Notes: a model not told the origin generated them from the letters alone. Positions 26,288-33,614 are shown, counted from the first letter of the stretch. The stretch is 64,000 nt of DNA from Aeromicrobium yanjiei (GCF_009649075.1 NZ_CP045737.1:1674001-1738000); one strand, 5' to 3'. A program made the numbers and translations.

Positions 26288-27757
26288 TCACGCCTCCTGT
26301 GCGGGGTCGTCGGAATGGGTGTGATCCGGGGAGGGGTCGATCTTCCACTCCGGTCTGCGCAGCTTGTACAGGACGAATGGCCAGATGCCGAGCAGGATGA
26401 TGCCGGCCACCAGGATCAGGATGTACACGCCCTGGGGAGTCGAGTCCGCGTTCCCGGACGGTTCGACGAAGCCGAGGAAGAAGGCGGCGAGGCTGCCGAG
26501 GAAGCCGACCCACCCGACCACCGGCATCGCCGGTGTACGGAAACCGCGAGGTACGTCGGGGTGGGTGCGCCGCAGCTTCATGGCGGCCAAGAACATGACC
26601 ATGTACATCAGCAGGTACAGCTGCACGGCCATCGCGGTCAGGATCCAGAAGACCGACTGCACGGAAGGCAGGATCGCGAACAGCACAGCCATCACGGTCA
26701 CGATCAGGCCCTGGACCATCATGATCGGGACCTGCATTCCCCGGCTGTTGGTGCCCTGCAGTCGGGGCGGGAGATAGCCCTCCTTGCCGACCAAGAGGAG
26801 TCCACGGCTCGGGCCGGGGATCCAGTTGACCACGGAGGCGAGGATCCCGATGACGATCAACAGGGCCATCACCGTGGTTGCCCAGGGGATCCCGAGATGA
26901 CCGAAGAAGACGTCGAACGCCTGGAGCACGCCCTGGGTCAGGTTGACGCTGGATCCCGGCACCGCCACGGAGATGGCGAGCGTGGGCAGGATGAACACGA
27001 ACAGGATGAGGACGACCGACAGGACGATCGCCTTCGGGAACTCTGAGCTGGGCTTGCGCATCTCCGTCACGTGCACGGCGTTCATCTCCATGCCGGCGTA
27101 CGAGAGGAAGTTGCTGACGATGAGCACGATGCTGGCGAGGCCCGTGAACTTGGGGAACCAGTTCGCGTCATCGATCGACTGCAGGTGCGAGGTGCCGCCG
27201 TCCTGCCAGAAGATGACCGCGAAGATGATGAGCGCCGCGGCGGGCACGATCGTCCCGGCCAGGAATCCCCAGGTGCTGACCTTCGCGAAGGTGTCGACCC
27301 CGCGGGTCGCGATCAGGGTCGAGAACCAGTACACGACGAGGATGACCAGGCCCGTGAAGAGGCCAGAGTTGGCGAGCTTCGGGTCGAACACGTAGGCGAG
27401 TGCGGAGGCGAAGAACGCCAGCTGCGCCGGATACCACGCAACGTTCTGCATCCACTGCTGCCAGATGGCAAAGAATCCGAGCCTGTCGCCGAAGGCCTCC
27501 TTGACCCAGACGAACACGCCGCCCTTCCAACCGCTGGCCAGCTCTGCTGCCACGAGGGCGACCGGCACCATGAACAAGATGGCAGGCAGGACGTACAGGA
27601 AGATCGATGCCCAGCCATACGCGGCCATCGCGGGAAGCCCGCGCACGCTCGCCACCGCAGTGGCGATGAGGATCGCCATCGAGGTCCAGCTGATGAACGT
27701 GCGGCCGGGTACAGATCTGCCGGAGGCAGGTGGATGTGCGTCTTTGTGCGTGGCCAT
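26288..27757 (-). CDS. gadC: APC-family amino-acid antiporter, probable glutamate/GABA exchanger
   Basis: A 489-residue, roughly 12-helix transporter of the APC superfamily. It shows the family's first-helix region (SWTSMAILIATAVASVRGLP), GGVFVWVKEAFGDRLGF, and SNFLSYAGMEMNAVHVTEM in the middle. The context (upstream of gadB in the same operon) argues for glutamate uptake in exchange for GABA; the symbol is based on that context and on family resemblance. ATG 27757 (MATHKDA) follows GGAAGGT. Its 5' leader is a near copy of the leader of the adjacent membrane gene, and a perfect DosR-type box lies 139 bases upstream of the start. Confidence 0.85.
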   Translation of the reverse strand: MATHKDAHPPASGRSVPGRTFISWTSMAILIATAVASVRGLPAMAAYGWASIFLYVLPAILFMVPVALVAAELASGWKGGVFVWVKEAFGDRLGFFAIWQQWMQNVAWYPAQLAFFASALAYVFDPKLANSGLFTGLVILVVYWFSTLIATRGVDTFAKVSTWGFLAGTIVPAAALIIFAVIFWQDGGTSHLQSIDDANWFPKFTGLASIVLIVSNFLSYAGMEMNAVHVTEMRKPSSEFPKAIVLSVVLILFVFILPTLAISVAVPGSSVNLTQGVLQAFDVFFGHLGIPWATTVMALLIVIGILASVVNWIPGPSRGLLLVGKEGYLPPRLQGTNSRGMQVPIMMVQGLIVTVMAVLFAILPSVQSVFWILTAMAVQLYLLMYMVMFLAAMKLRRTHPDVPRGFRTPAMPVVGWVGFLGSLAAFFLGFVEPSGNADSTPQGVYILILVAGIILLGIWPFVLYKLRRPEWKIDPSPDHTHSDDPAQEA

Positions 27758-27840
27758 CTCGGTACCTTCCGCTGGGGGTCCTTGTCCGACGACGCTATGG
27801 GCGTCGCGGGTTGGCCCTCATCACCCAGAACGTGTGATCC
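27753..27840 (-). repeat. Duplicated leader, copy A (upstream of the antiporter)
   Basis: Matches copy B (28636-28717). The start-codon/RBS part, 27753-27773, is identical to 28636-28656 at 20 of 21 positions. Farther upstream both keep GACGCTATG, an inverted repeat around it (CGACGC/GCGTCG here), a CGCGGG block, and TCACCCA followed by a TGATCC end. It is a duplicated promoter and leader in front of two different membrane genes. Confidence 0.75.
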
Positions 27841-27895
27841 CTCCGGCCTGGCGTTGACCCACGCGGTGAAAAGGACCGACGGATCACGAAGCAGG

Positions 27896-27909
27896 GGGAC
27901 CTTCGGCCC
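27896..27909. promoter_or_regulatory. DosR-type box upstream of the gad operon
   Basis: GGGAC-CTTC-GGCCC, an exact match to the actinobacterial DosR half-site pattern GGGAC-N4-GGCCC, 139 bases before the antiporter start and in the 203-base gap between the two membrane genes. Confidence 0.6.
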
Positions 27910-27960
27910 CGCCCGGGGAGCCGTTGTTCCTGGCCGTCGTACGTGTCAGAGGATGCGACG

Positions 27961-28640
27961 TCACTGAAGGACGTTCACCGCCCGGGCGACGACGAGGCCG
28001 GTGATGATGAGTGAGATCAGCGCCTGGATCGACATGATGGCCTTGGCCCACGGCACGAGCGGCATGACATCGGTCGGGCTGAACGCCGTGGCGTTGGTCA
28101 GGCCGAGGTAGAGGTAGTCGACGAAGCGCGGGCGCCACCCCTCGGGACTCACCCCGGGGTTGAGCTGCTGCGGAAACGCCAGGTCTGGGTAGCGCGGCAT
28201 CCGCTCGGCGCGAGCTGCGGAGCCCCCGCAGTCGAGCTCGAAGTAGAGAACCGCGCACGCGATGACGGTGCCGAGCCAGACGCACGAGCCCGCCTGCAGC
28301 AGCTCCACCGCCGAATCGGTCTCGTGACCGTCCCTGCAGATGTCATCGACGAGCTGGATCGTCGACCAGATCGCTCCCAAGGACAGCACGACGCTCAGCG
28401 CGACGGATGCGATACGGAGCAGCGTGGTCCGTCTCGAGATCTGCCCCGGGTCGCCGGCGAGCAGTGCTGCGAGCAGCAGCCCGCACACAGTGGGCAGCAC
28501 CCATGGCCGAGACAGCCTCAGGGTGTCCGGGAGCAGGGCCTTATCACCATGGCAACCACCACCGCCACCGCCATGGGCCACCGTGTCTCGCCGTAGGCGT
28601 CCCCCGCGTGCCGAGCGTCCGGCTTGCGTCGCGTAGCCAT
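27961..28640 (-). pseudogene. Frameshifted multi-span membrane protein gene
   Basis: The gene starts at ATG 28640 (MATRRKPDAR) behind a leader copied from the antiporter. It reads ETRWPMAVAVVVAMV and then loses frame. In the neighbouring frame the protein continues ALLPDTLRLSRPWVLP and runs to 27961. The junction is at 28541-28549: one missing base in the run read on the minus strand as GTGATAAGG would restore a 226-residue protein with about five helices. The later part (VDYLYLGLTNATAFSPTDVMPL) resembles DUF1345-like membrane proteins, which is a weak call. The cause may be a real mutation, a sequencing indel, or recoding; a start inside the second frame could also give a shorter protein. 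Confidence 0.7.
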
Positions 28641-28717
28641 CTCGGCACCTTCCGCTCGAACCTCCTCGGTGACGCTATGCGTCCCGCGGGCGGCGGTCGT
28701 CACCCACAGCAGGTGAT
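28636..28717 (-). repeat. Duplicated leader, copy B (upstream of the frameshifted membrane gene)
   Basis: Counterpart of 27753-27840. It holds the same RBS and start context, GACGC-ATA-GCGTC (a perfect 5-bp inverted repeat on the minus strand), and TCACCCA at 28700-28706. The differences lie mostly in the loops and spacers, as expected if the element is under selection as a promoter or RNA structure. Confidence 0.7.
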
Positions 28718-28761
28718 CCTCGGCCCACGGGGTCCGGCCTCGGGCGGGGACAGACGGGGTC

Positions 28762-29274
28762 GTGACAGCTGTGCGTCTTCGGCAGTGGGCGCAGGTCGAG
28801 GAGCAGACCGTGCGGAGCTTCGACGCGCTCGCCGCGGCGTACGCGCCCGGCGCGGCGGACGCGGTCGAGCCGGACCCCGACCTGATGGATCTCGGAGACC
28901 TGGGCGAGGCCGTCCTGACGCGCCGGGCGCTCCGCTCCTTGGCGCGGGCCACGCAGACCGCATTGATCATCCTCGCGGACGCCGCCTCCGGGCCGGATGA
29001 CGACGCCGAGGACGCCTCGGCCGCCCGAGCGGTTCTGCCGTGGCGCTCGGGGTCCAACGGCCCTACCTTGCGGCCCAGCGGCCAAGAAGAGTGCACGTGT
29101 AGCAACCCGTCGGGGGAGTCCCCGGTCGGTCCGACGGAGCAGAAGCCGGAGACCTCCATGAACCTCACTCCACGCGAGATCGACAAGACCTACGCCGCGA
29201 CCTACGACGGGACCGTTGCCACGATCGAACCGGCCGAGACGCTGCCCGTGACGCAGCTGTTCTTCCTCGCGTGA
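28762..29274 (+). CDS. Hypothetical reading frame upstream of, and in frame with, the urease remnant
   Basis: GTG 28762 opens a frame whose first 85 or so residues (RLRQWAQVEEQTVRSFDALA, LGDLGEAVLTRRALRSLARA) look like a helical protein. The next part (SGSNGPTLRPSGQEEC onward) looks like untranslated sequence, with a DosR-type box and a hairpin inside it. The frame then runs by chance, or after loss of a stop, into the ureA start at 29158. A short gene ending near 29030 that has lost its stop is possible. No family is recognised, and a coding role is unproven. Confidence 0.3.
   Translation: MTAVRLRQWAQVEEQTVRSFDALAAAYAPGAADAVEPDPDLMDLGDLGEAVLTRRALRSLARATQTALIILADAASGPDDDAEDASAARAVLPWRSGSNGPTLRPSGQEECTCSNPSGESPVGPTEQKPETSMNLTPREIDKTYAATYDGTVATIEPAETLPVTQLFFLA
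29050..29063. promoter_or_regulatory. DosR-type box upstream of the urease remnant
   Basis: GGGTC-CAAC-GGCCC, one mismatch to GGGAC-N4-GGCCC, 95 bases before the ureA' start. Confidence 0.45.
29107..29137 (+). promoter_or_regulatory. Hairpin in the urease remnant leader
   Basis: CCGTCGG at 29107-29113 pairs with CCGACGG at 29131-29137, and GGG/CCC pairs inside. It lies 20 bases before the ureA' start codon, behind which GGAG serves as ribosome-binding site. It could be a leader RNA element left from the intact operon. Confidence 0.35.
29158..29274 (+). pseudogene. Urease remnant: ureA start fused to ureC end
   Basis: A 38-residue reading frame. It begins MNLTPREIDK, which matches the start of the urease gamma subunit (UreA: xLTPREx(D/E)K). 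It ends TYDGTVATIEPAETLPVTQLFFLA, which matches the end of the alpha subunit (UreC: DGxxxTCEPAxxLPxAQRYFL). The rest of ureA, all of ureB and most of ureC are missing, and the junction keeps the reading frame. The start codon retains a good ribosome-binding site (GGAG). ureF follows 7 bases later, as it would in an intact operon. I read it as an internal deletion scar; the peptide itself is unlikely to be an enzyme. Confidence 0.75.
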
Positions 29275-29281
29275 GACGGCC

Positions 29282-29977
29282 ATGGACGCCTCAGACCTGC
29301 GGCAGCTGCTCGCGAGCCTGCAATTCTCGGACTCGGCCTTCCCGAGCGGCTTCTACACGATGTCGCACGGACTCGAGGGCTACAGCCAGGCCGGGCTGGT
29401 CGACCGCGGTGACGTGCGCGACCTGCTGGAGGACCTGCTCGTCCACGCGGTCGGTCCCGGGGACGCGACGGCTCTGGCCGTCGCGCACCGGGCCGCGAGG
29501 GCCACTGACTGGGACGGGGTGCAGGAGGCTGATCAACGCCTCTTCGCGTCCAAGCTCACGGCCGAGATGCGCCGGGCCTCGGTGCGCAGTGGTCATCAGC
29601 TCATCGACATGGCCGGCGAGGTCGTCGGCGGCGACGGCATCGCGGAGTACGCCGGCCGGGTGACCGCCCGGGCGACACCGGGATGCCAGCCGGTCGCGAC
29701 GGCCGTCGTCTACGCGTCCACCGGGCTCACCACCCGGTCGGCGGTCGCGTCGGACCTGTTCGCGTACGCGGTCAGCTTCGTGGGCGCCGCCCTGCGGCTC
29801 CGGCTCACGGACCAGCGGCACGCCCAGGTCGTGCTGTATGACATCGCCCCGGTGATCGAGCGCGTCGCCCTCGACGCGGTCGAGCGTGACCTGCAGGACC
29901 TCGGCGGATGCGCTCCCGTCGCCGACATCATGTCGGCCCGTCACGAACGAGCCGACGCGCGGCTGTTCGCCAGCTGA
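29282..29977 (+). CDS. ureF: Urease accessory protein UreF
   Basis: A 231-residue helical protein of the UreF family, which with UreD/H and UreG helps insert nickel into urease. It begins with the family pattern LLASLQFSDSAFPSGFYTMSHGLE and keeps the conserved C-terminal half (VGAALRLRLTDQRHAQVVLY). The frame is intact from ATG 29282 to 29977. Its partners are gone: the structural genes survive only as the 38-residue fusion upstream and ureG as a broken stub 39 bases downstream. It is therefore an orphan and probably on its way to loss, unless urease is encoded elsewhere. Confidence 0.88.
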   Translation: MDASDLRQLLASLQFSDSAFPSGFYTMSHGLEGYSQAGLVDRGDVRDLLEDLLVHAVGPGDATALAVAHRAARATDWDGVQEADQRLFASKLTAEMRRASVRSGHQLIDMAGEVVGGDGIAEYAGRVTARATPGCQPVATAVVYASTGLTTRSAVASDLFAYAVSFVGAALRLRLTDQRHAQVVLYDIAPVIERVALDAVERDLQDLGGCAPVADIMSARHERADARLFAS

Positions 29978-30016
29978 GCTGCACCGCATGTCGACCACGA
30001 CCACGGAAGAGGACTC

Positions 30017-30153
30017 ATGAACGACAACGCACTGAGGATCGCATCGGCGGTCCCGTCGGCTCGGGGAAGACCGCTTTCACGGAGGCGCTCGTCCCGATCC
30101 TGATCGCAGCCGGGCGCACGCCGGACTACGTGCCGTCAGCCAAGCGCACCTAG
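30017..30153 (+). pseudogene. ureG: ureG remnant: N-terminus with one-base deletion, 3' truncated
   Basis: ATG 30017 follows GGAAGAGGA and encodes MNDNALRI. The expected next residues are GIGGPVGSGKT, the UreG P-loop. They are present one frame over, because ATCGGCATC has become ATCGCATC near 30040-30042. After the P-loop (GGPVGSGKTAFTEALVPIL) the sequence departs from UreG and stops at 30153, so about three quarters of the gene is missing. Nickel-GTPase function is lost. Confidence 0.75.
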
Positions 30154-30164
30154 TCTCCCCCCGG

Positions 30165-30214
30165 GCGCGGTGCGTACGCCACCGTTTCCCCCTCGCGCGG
30201 TACGTACGCCACCG
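30165..30214. repeat. Direct repeat pair of 20 bases, period 30
   Basis: GCGCGGTRCGTACGCCACCG occurs at 30165-30184 and again at 30195-30214, with one difference (G/A). The core GCGTACGC is itself palindromic in the first copy. Two copies only. It begins 11 bases after the ureG stub, so it may mark a rearrangement point or a binding site. Confidence 0.6.
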
Positions 30215-30405
30215 ATTGGGGCCGGATACGCCCTCGTACGGTGGAGGAACCACCACCCCGTGGGGCCGCGCCGAGAGCCCCGCCGAGCGCGCCGCCGAGC
30301 GCGACCAGCCACAAGGGCCGTATGTCCATGCACCGACGCTAGCCGCGCCCGGACAGGGCGTCCGGGGTCAAAGCGCCCACCGCGTCGGCCCCCGAGGGGC
30401 GCTGT

Positions 30406-30419
30406 GGGCCCATGGTCCC
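30406..30419. promoter_or_regulatory. DosR-type box upstream of the gutted sulfoquinovose-synthase-like gene
   Basis: GGGCC-CATG-GTCCC, an exact match in reverse orientation to GGGAC-N4-GGCCC, 80 bases before the ATG at 30500. Confidence 0.6.
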
Positions 30420-30427
30420 TCGGCATG

Positions 30428-30440
30428 GGGACGCTGTCCC
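30428..30440. promoter_or_regulatory. Perfect palindrome GGGAC-GCT-GTCCC
   Basis: Five-base arms with a 3-base centre, 8 bases after the DosR-type box at 30406. It may be a second, differently spaced site for the same regulator, or chance. Confidence 0.4.
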
Positions 30441-30499
30441 GTGGTCGTCCGGAGGGACGAGAAATACGTTCAGTGTTCGAGTCGACCGGGGGATAGCCC

Positions 30500-30730
30500 A
30501 TGAAGGTAGTAGTGCTCGGCGGAGACGGATTCTGCGGCTGGCCCAGCGCCGTCCACCTCTCACGCGCAGGCCATGACGTGACGATCGTCGACAATCTCGT
30601 GCGCCGTCGCATGGACGACGAGCTCGGGGTCCAGTCGTTCACCCCGATCGCGACGCCGCTGACCGTGCACGGCACCGGTGGGCAGACCCGTGCGTTCATC
30701 AACTTCCAGGACACGGTCCGCGCATCATGA
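30500..30730 (+). pseudogene. Gutted UDP-sulfoquinovose synthase-like gene (SQD1/SqdB family)
   Basis: A 76-residue frame. Residues 1-51 (KVVVLGGDGFCGWPSAVHLS, VRRRMDDELGVQSFTPIA) match the N-terminal NAD-binding part of SQD1/SqdB, whose intact form is near 380 residues. Residues 52-75 (PLTVHGTGGQTRAFINFQDTVR) match a block about 200 residues further on in the family. The middle is deleted with the frame kept, and the C-terminal third is missing too. The start codon keeps a good ribosome-binding site and two palindromic sites upstream. UDP-sulfoquinovose would feed sulfolipid or sulfoglycan synthesis; that activity cannot survive here. Confidence 0.75.
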
Positions 30731-30788
30731 ACCAGCTGGTCCAGTCGTACTGGAACGACACGCGGCGCGGCGCGGCACGGGACGCGTG

Positions 30789-31526
30789 ATGGCTCGCTCG
30801 TGGGTGCCGAAGGGAGCCCTGGCGCTGCTCGGCGTGACGGTGCTCCTCGTCGCGGTCTTCGCAATCGCCAACCCGTCGTGGTTCGACAGCGACGACAACG
30901 CCACCGCACAGACCTTCACCATCCCGGTGCCGATCGAATCCCGCCTGGAGATGCCCGCGCTCGCGCTCCGCGGGCGAACCGAGGTCGCGAAGTCGAGCAC
31001 GGTGAAGGACGGCGAGGTGAAGGTGCAGGTGCGGACGACCGGCAGTCCCGACCAGCGGCGGTGCGACCTGACGACCGAGCTCGGTCCCCTGGTCGTGCTG
31101 GAGGCGCGCACGCGGATCAAGGGGGAGCTGAATGAACGGACGCACACCGTGCGTGACGCGGTCGCCGTGCTCGACCACCACGTGACGGTGGTGCTGCCGG
31201 CCGCGGCGAGGAGCAAGGCATGGTTCGAGATGGCCGCGCGGTTGTCAGCGTTCCTCACCCATCGCGGGCACGAGTTCTCGTACACCAAGGAGCTGCCGGA
31301 GGCCACCGGCGACCAGGTGACGCCCGAGGCGCTCGGTGCCGACACGTCCGACGAGCTGGTGGTCACCCGGGACCGGGACGTCGGCGGCTGCAACGTGCGT
31401 CAGACGCCATATGACGTCCAGCTGCTGCCGCAGCCCGCGCTCACGATCGGCACAGACGGCGTCGGCTTCACGGCGGTGCCCCGTGCTTCGCGGCTGGTCC
31501 CGACCCTCGAGGAGTTCGAAGGCTGA
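30789..31526 (+). CDS. Membrane-anchored protein, unknown function
   Basis: A 245-residue protein with one N-terminal helix (GALALLGVTVLLVAVFAIA, about residues 9-27) and a polar extracytoplasmic domain with paired cysteines (RRCDLTTE and GGCNVRQT). No catalytic motif or family is recognised. ATG 30789 follows GGGACGCGTG. The 58 bases before it carry a short coding-looking relic (MNQLVQSYWNDTRR) that may be another piece of the deleted region. A strong hairpin lies beyond its stop. Confidence 0.7.
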   Translation: MARSWVPKGALALLGVTVLLVAVFAIANPSWFDSDDNATAQTFTIPVPIESRLEMPALALRGRTEVAKSSTVKDGEVKVQVRTTGSPDQRRCDLTTELGPLVVLEARTRIKGELNERTHTVRDAVAVLDHHVTVVLPAAARSKAWFEMAARLSAFLTHRGHEFSYTKELPEATGDQVTPEALGADTSDELVVTRDRDVGGCNVRQTPYDVQLLPQPALTIGTDGVGFTAVPRASRLVPTLEEFEG

Positions 31527-31575
31527 CGACCGCAGCCCACCTACCGGTGGGACGTCGTCACGTCGGCCCGCGCAG

Positions 31576-31609
31576 CGAGGTCCCCGCCCCTGTCGGAGCG
31601 GGGACCTCG
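31576..31609. terminator. 12-bp hairpin between convergent genes
   Basis: CGAGGTCCCCGC at 31576-31587 pairs perfectly with GCGGGGACCTCG at 31598-31609, loop 10. It lies 49 bases after the membrane-protein stop and 12 bases beyond the arcC stop on the other strand, so it can end both transcripts. Confidence 0.7.
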
Positions 31610-31621
31610 GCGACGGGTGCG

Positions 31622-32611
31622 TCAGCTGGCCAGTCCTCCCTGGGTGGCCGACACCGTGGAGTGTGACTTCGTGGCGCGGAGCAGGGCAGGGTCGTACGTC
31701 CCCGACGGCGTCACGATGGTGCCCGACTCGCCCGCGAGGATCTGGACGGTGTGGTCCAGCGCCCCGATGGCCGCCGCACCGCCGGTCAGCTCAACGAAGC
31801 GGCACACCGCCTCGACCTTGGGACCCATCGAGCCGGCGGGCAGGTCGAGGGCCCGGAGACCCGCCGGTGTCGCGCGCAGGATCGGCTCCTCGGTGGGCTG
31901 GCCGAAGTCCTTCATGACCTGAGGGACGTCGGTCGCCACGATCAGGAAGTCGGCGTCCAGCGCCTCGGCCAGCACCGAGCTGGTGAGGTCCTTGTCGACG
32001 ACCGCCTCGACGCCCCGCAGGCGTCCCTCCTCGTCGCGGATGACCGGCACGCCGCCGCCTCCGGCGCACACCACGACGGCATCGCTTTGCAGCAGCTTCC
32101 GGATGAGGCGGGTCTCCACGACCCGCTGCGGACGCGGCGAGCCGACGACCCGGCGCCAGCCGCTGGAGCCGTCCGGCTTGACGACCCACCCGCGCTCCGC
32201 GGCCACGGCCTTGGCCTGCTCCTCCGTGTACATCTCGCCCACGAACTTCGTGGGGTTGTCGAAGGCGGGGTCCCCGGCCTCGACAAGCGTCTGGTTGATC
32301 ACCGCGGCGACCTGCCGGCCGGGGAGCTCGTTCTGCATCGCCTGCAGCAGCCAGTAGCCGATCATGCCCTGGGTCTGTGCGCCCAGGACGTCGAACGGGT
32401 ACGGCGACGTGAGGTTGGGGTCGGAGGCGGACTGCAGCGCGAGGACGCCGACCTGAGGCCCGTTGCCGTGCGTCACGATCAGCTCGTGCTGGGCACTCAA
32501 CGGAGCGAGCGCGGCGACGGCGCGCCGCACGTTCTCCTCCTGGATCTCCGCATCCGGCTTCTGTCCGCGCTGCAGCAGCGCATTGCCGCCCAAGGCCACC
32601 ATGATCCGCAT
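31622..32611 (-). CDS. arcC: Carbamate kinase
   Basis: Last step of the arginine deiminase pathway: carbamoyl phosphate plus ADP gives ATP, ammonia and CO2. It is 329 residues. Family blocks are MVALGGNALLQRGQ at the start, LIVTHGNGPQVG, VVCAGGGGVPVI, AVVDKDLTSSVLAE and GSMGPKVEAVCRF. It starts one base after the arcB stop, so the three arc genes form one message in the order arcA-arcB-arcC. The ATP made without oxygen and the ammonia released both suit a hypoxia and acid response. Confidence 0.97.
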   Translation of the reverse strand: MRIMVALGGNALLQRGQKPDAEIQEENVRRAVAALAPLSAQHELIVTHGNGPQVGVLALQSASDPNLTSPYPFDVLGAQTQGMIGYWLLQAMQNELPGRQVAAVINQTLVEAGDPAFDNPTKFVGEMYTEEQAKAVAAERGWVVKPDGSSGWRRVVGSPRPQRVVETRLIRKLLQSDAVVVCAGGGGVPVIRDEEGRLRGVEAVVDKDLTSSVLAEALDADFLIVATDVPQVMKDFGQPTEEPILRATPAGLRALDLPAGSMGPKVEAVCRFVELTGGAAAIGALDHTVQILAGESGTIVTPSGTYDPALLRATKSHSTVSATQGGLAS

Positions 32612-32612
32612 G

Positions 32613-33614
32613 TCAGCTGCCCAACGTCGCGACGAGGATGGCCTTGATCGTGTGCATCCGGTTCTCGGCCTGGTCGAACACGATCGAGGCGGGGGACTCG
32701 AAGACCTCGTCGGTGACCTCCAGCGCCTCCATGCCGGTCTTCTGGTACAGGTCCTCGCCGACCTTCGTGTGCCGGTCGTGGAAGGCCGGCAGGCAGTGCA
32801 TGAACTTCACGTTCGGGTTGCCCGTGGCACTCATCGCCGCGGAGTTGACCTGGTAGTCCTTGAGCTGCTGGATGCGCGACTCCCACGCCTCGACGGGCTC
32901 ACCCATCGACACCCAGACGTCGGTGTACAGGAAGTCGGCGCCGGCCACGCCTTCCTTGACGTCCGCGGTGTGCAGGATGCGGGCGCCGGTCTGGTCCGCG
33001 ATGGCCTTGGCCTGGTCGATGATCTCGGAGTCGTTCCACAGCTCTTCGGGCCCCACGATGCGTACGTCCATCCCCATCATCGCCCCGCTCACCAGCAGCG
33101 AGTTCGCCATGTTGTTGCGCGCGTCGCCCAGGTAGGCAAAGGCGATCTCGCCGTCGTGCTTGGGGGAGTTCTCGCGCATCGTCAGCATGTCGCACAGCAT
33201 CTGCGTGGGGTGCCAGTCGTCGGTCAGTCCGTTCCACACCGGCACGCCCGCGTACCTGGCCAGGACCTCCACGTTCTCCTGTGCCGCGCCCCGGTACTCG
33301 ATGCCGTCGAACATGCGGCCCAGCACCCGCGCCGTGTCGGCCATCGACTCCTTGTGCCCGATCTGAGAGCCCTGGGGGTCCAGGTAGGTCACCTGGGCGC
33401 CCTGGTCGTACGCCGCGACCTCGAACGAGCACCGGGTGCGCGTGGACGTCTTCTCGAAGATCAGCGCGATGTTCTTGCCGGTCAGACGCGGCTGCTCCGC
33501 ACCGGTGTACTTGGCCAGCTTGAGCTCGGCCGCGAGGTCGATCAGGAACTTCCACTCCTTGGGGGTGAAGTCCAGCTCCTTGAGGAAGCTGCGGTTACGC
33601 AGGTTGAACGCCAT
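32613..33614 (-). CDS. arcB: Ornithine carbamoyltransferase, catabolic
   Basis: Splits citrulline with phosphate into ornithine and carbamoyl phosphate. It is 333 residues. The carbamoyl-phosphate motif is STRTR (residues 57-61) in [13 protein letters not shown], the ornithine loop contains SMG, and HCLPAFHD carries the catalytic Cys. I call it catabolic from its place between arcA and arcC. ATG 33614 (MAFNLRN) is preferred over a longer frame; the arcA stop is two bases upstream. Confidence 0.97.
   Translation of the reverse strand: MAFNLRNRSFLKELDFTPKEWKFLIDLAAELKLAKYTGAEQPRLTGKNIALIFEKTSTRTRCSFEVAAYDQGAQVTYLDPQGSQIGHKESMADTARVLGRMFDGIEYRGAAQENVEVLARYAGVPVWNGLTDDWHPTQMLCDMLTMRENSPKHDGEIAFAYLGDARNNMANSLLVSGAMMGMDVRIVGPEELWNDSEIIDQAKAIADQTGARILHTADVKEGVAGADFLYTDVWVSMGEPVEAWESRIQQLKDYQVNSAAMSATGNPNVKFMHCLPAFHDRHTKVGEDLYQKTGMEALEVTDEVFESPASIVFDQAENRMHTIKAILVATLGS

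Larger units (their letters stand above)
30154..30499. other. 346-base non-coding stretch between two remnants
   Basis: No convincing gene on either strand. It holds a direct repeat pair (30165-30214), a perfect DosR-type box (30406-30419), a 13-base palindrome (30428-30440) and GGGGGA as ribosome-binding site for the gutted gene at 30500. The start of the stretch is probably the far side of the deletion that removed ureG. Confidence 0.6.

Noticed and set aside
28675-29283. 202-residue frame on the minus strand across the urease leader
   Set aside because: Composition is typical of an antisense GC artefact and it covers the ureA remnant and its hairpin; no motif.
30136-30909. 257-residue minus-strand frame spanning the gap and the sqd-like remnant
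   Set aside because: Pro/Arg/Gly-rich without motifs and antisense to a clear gene relic.
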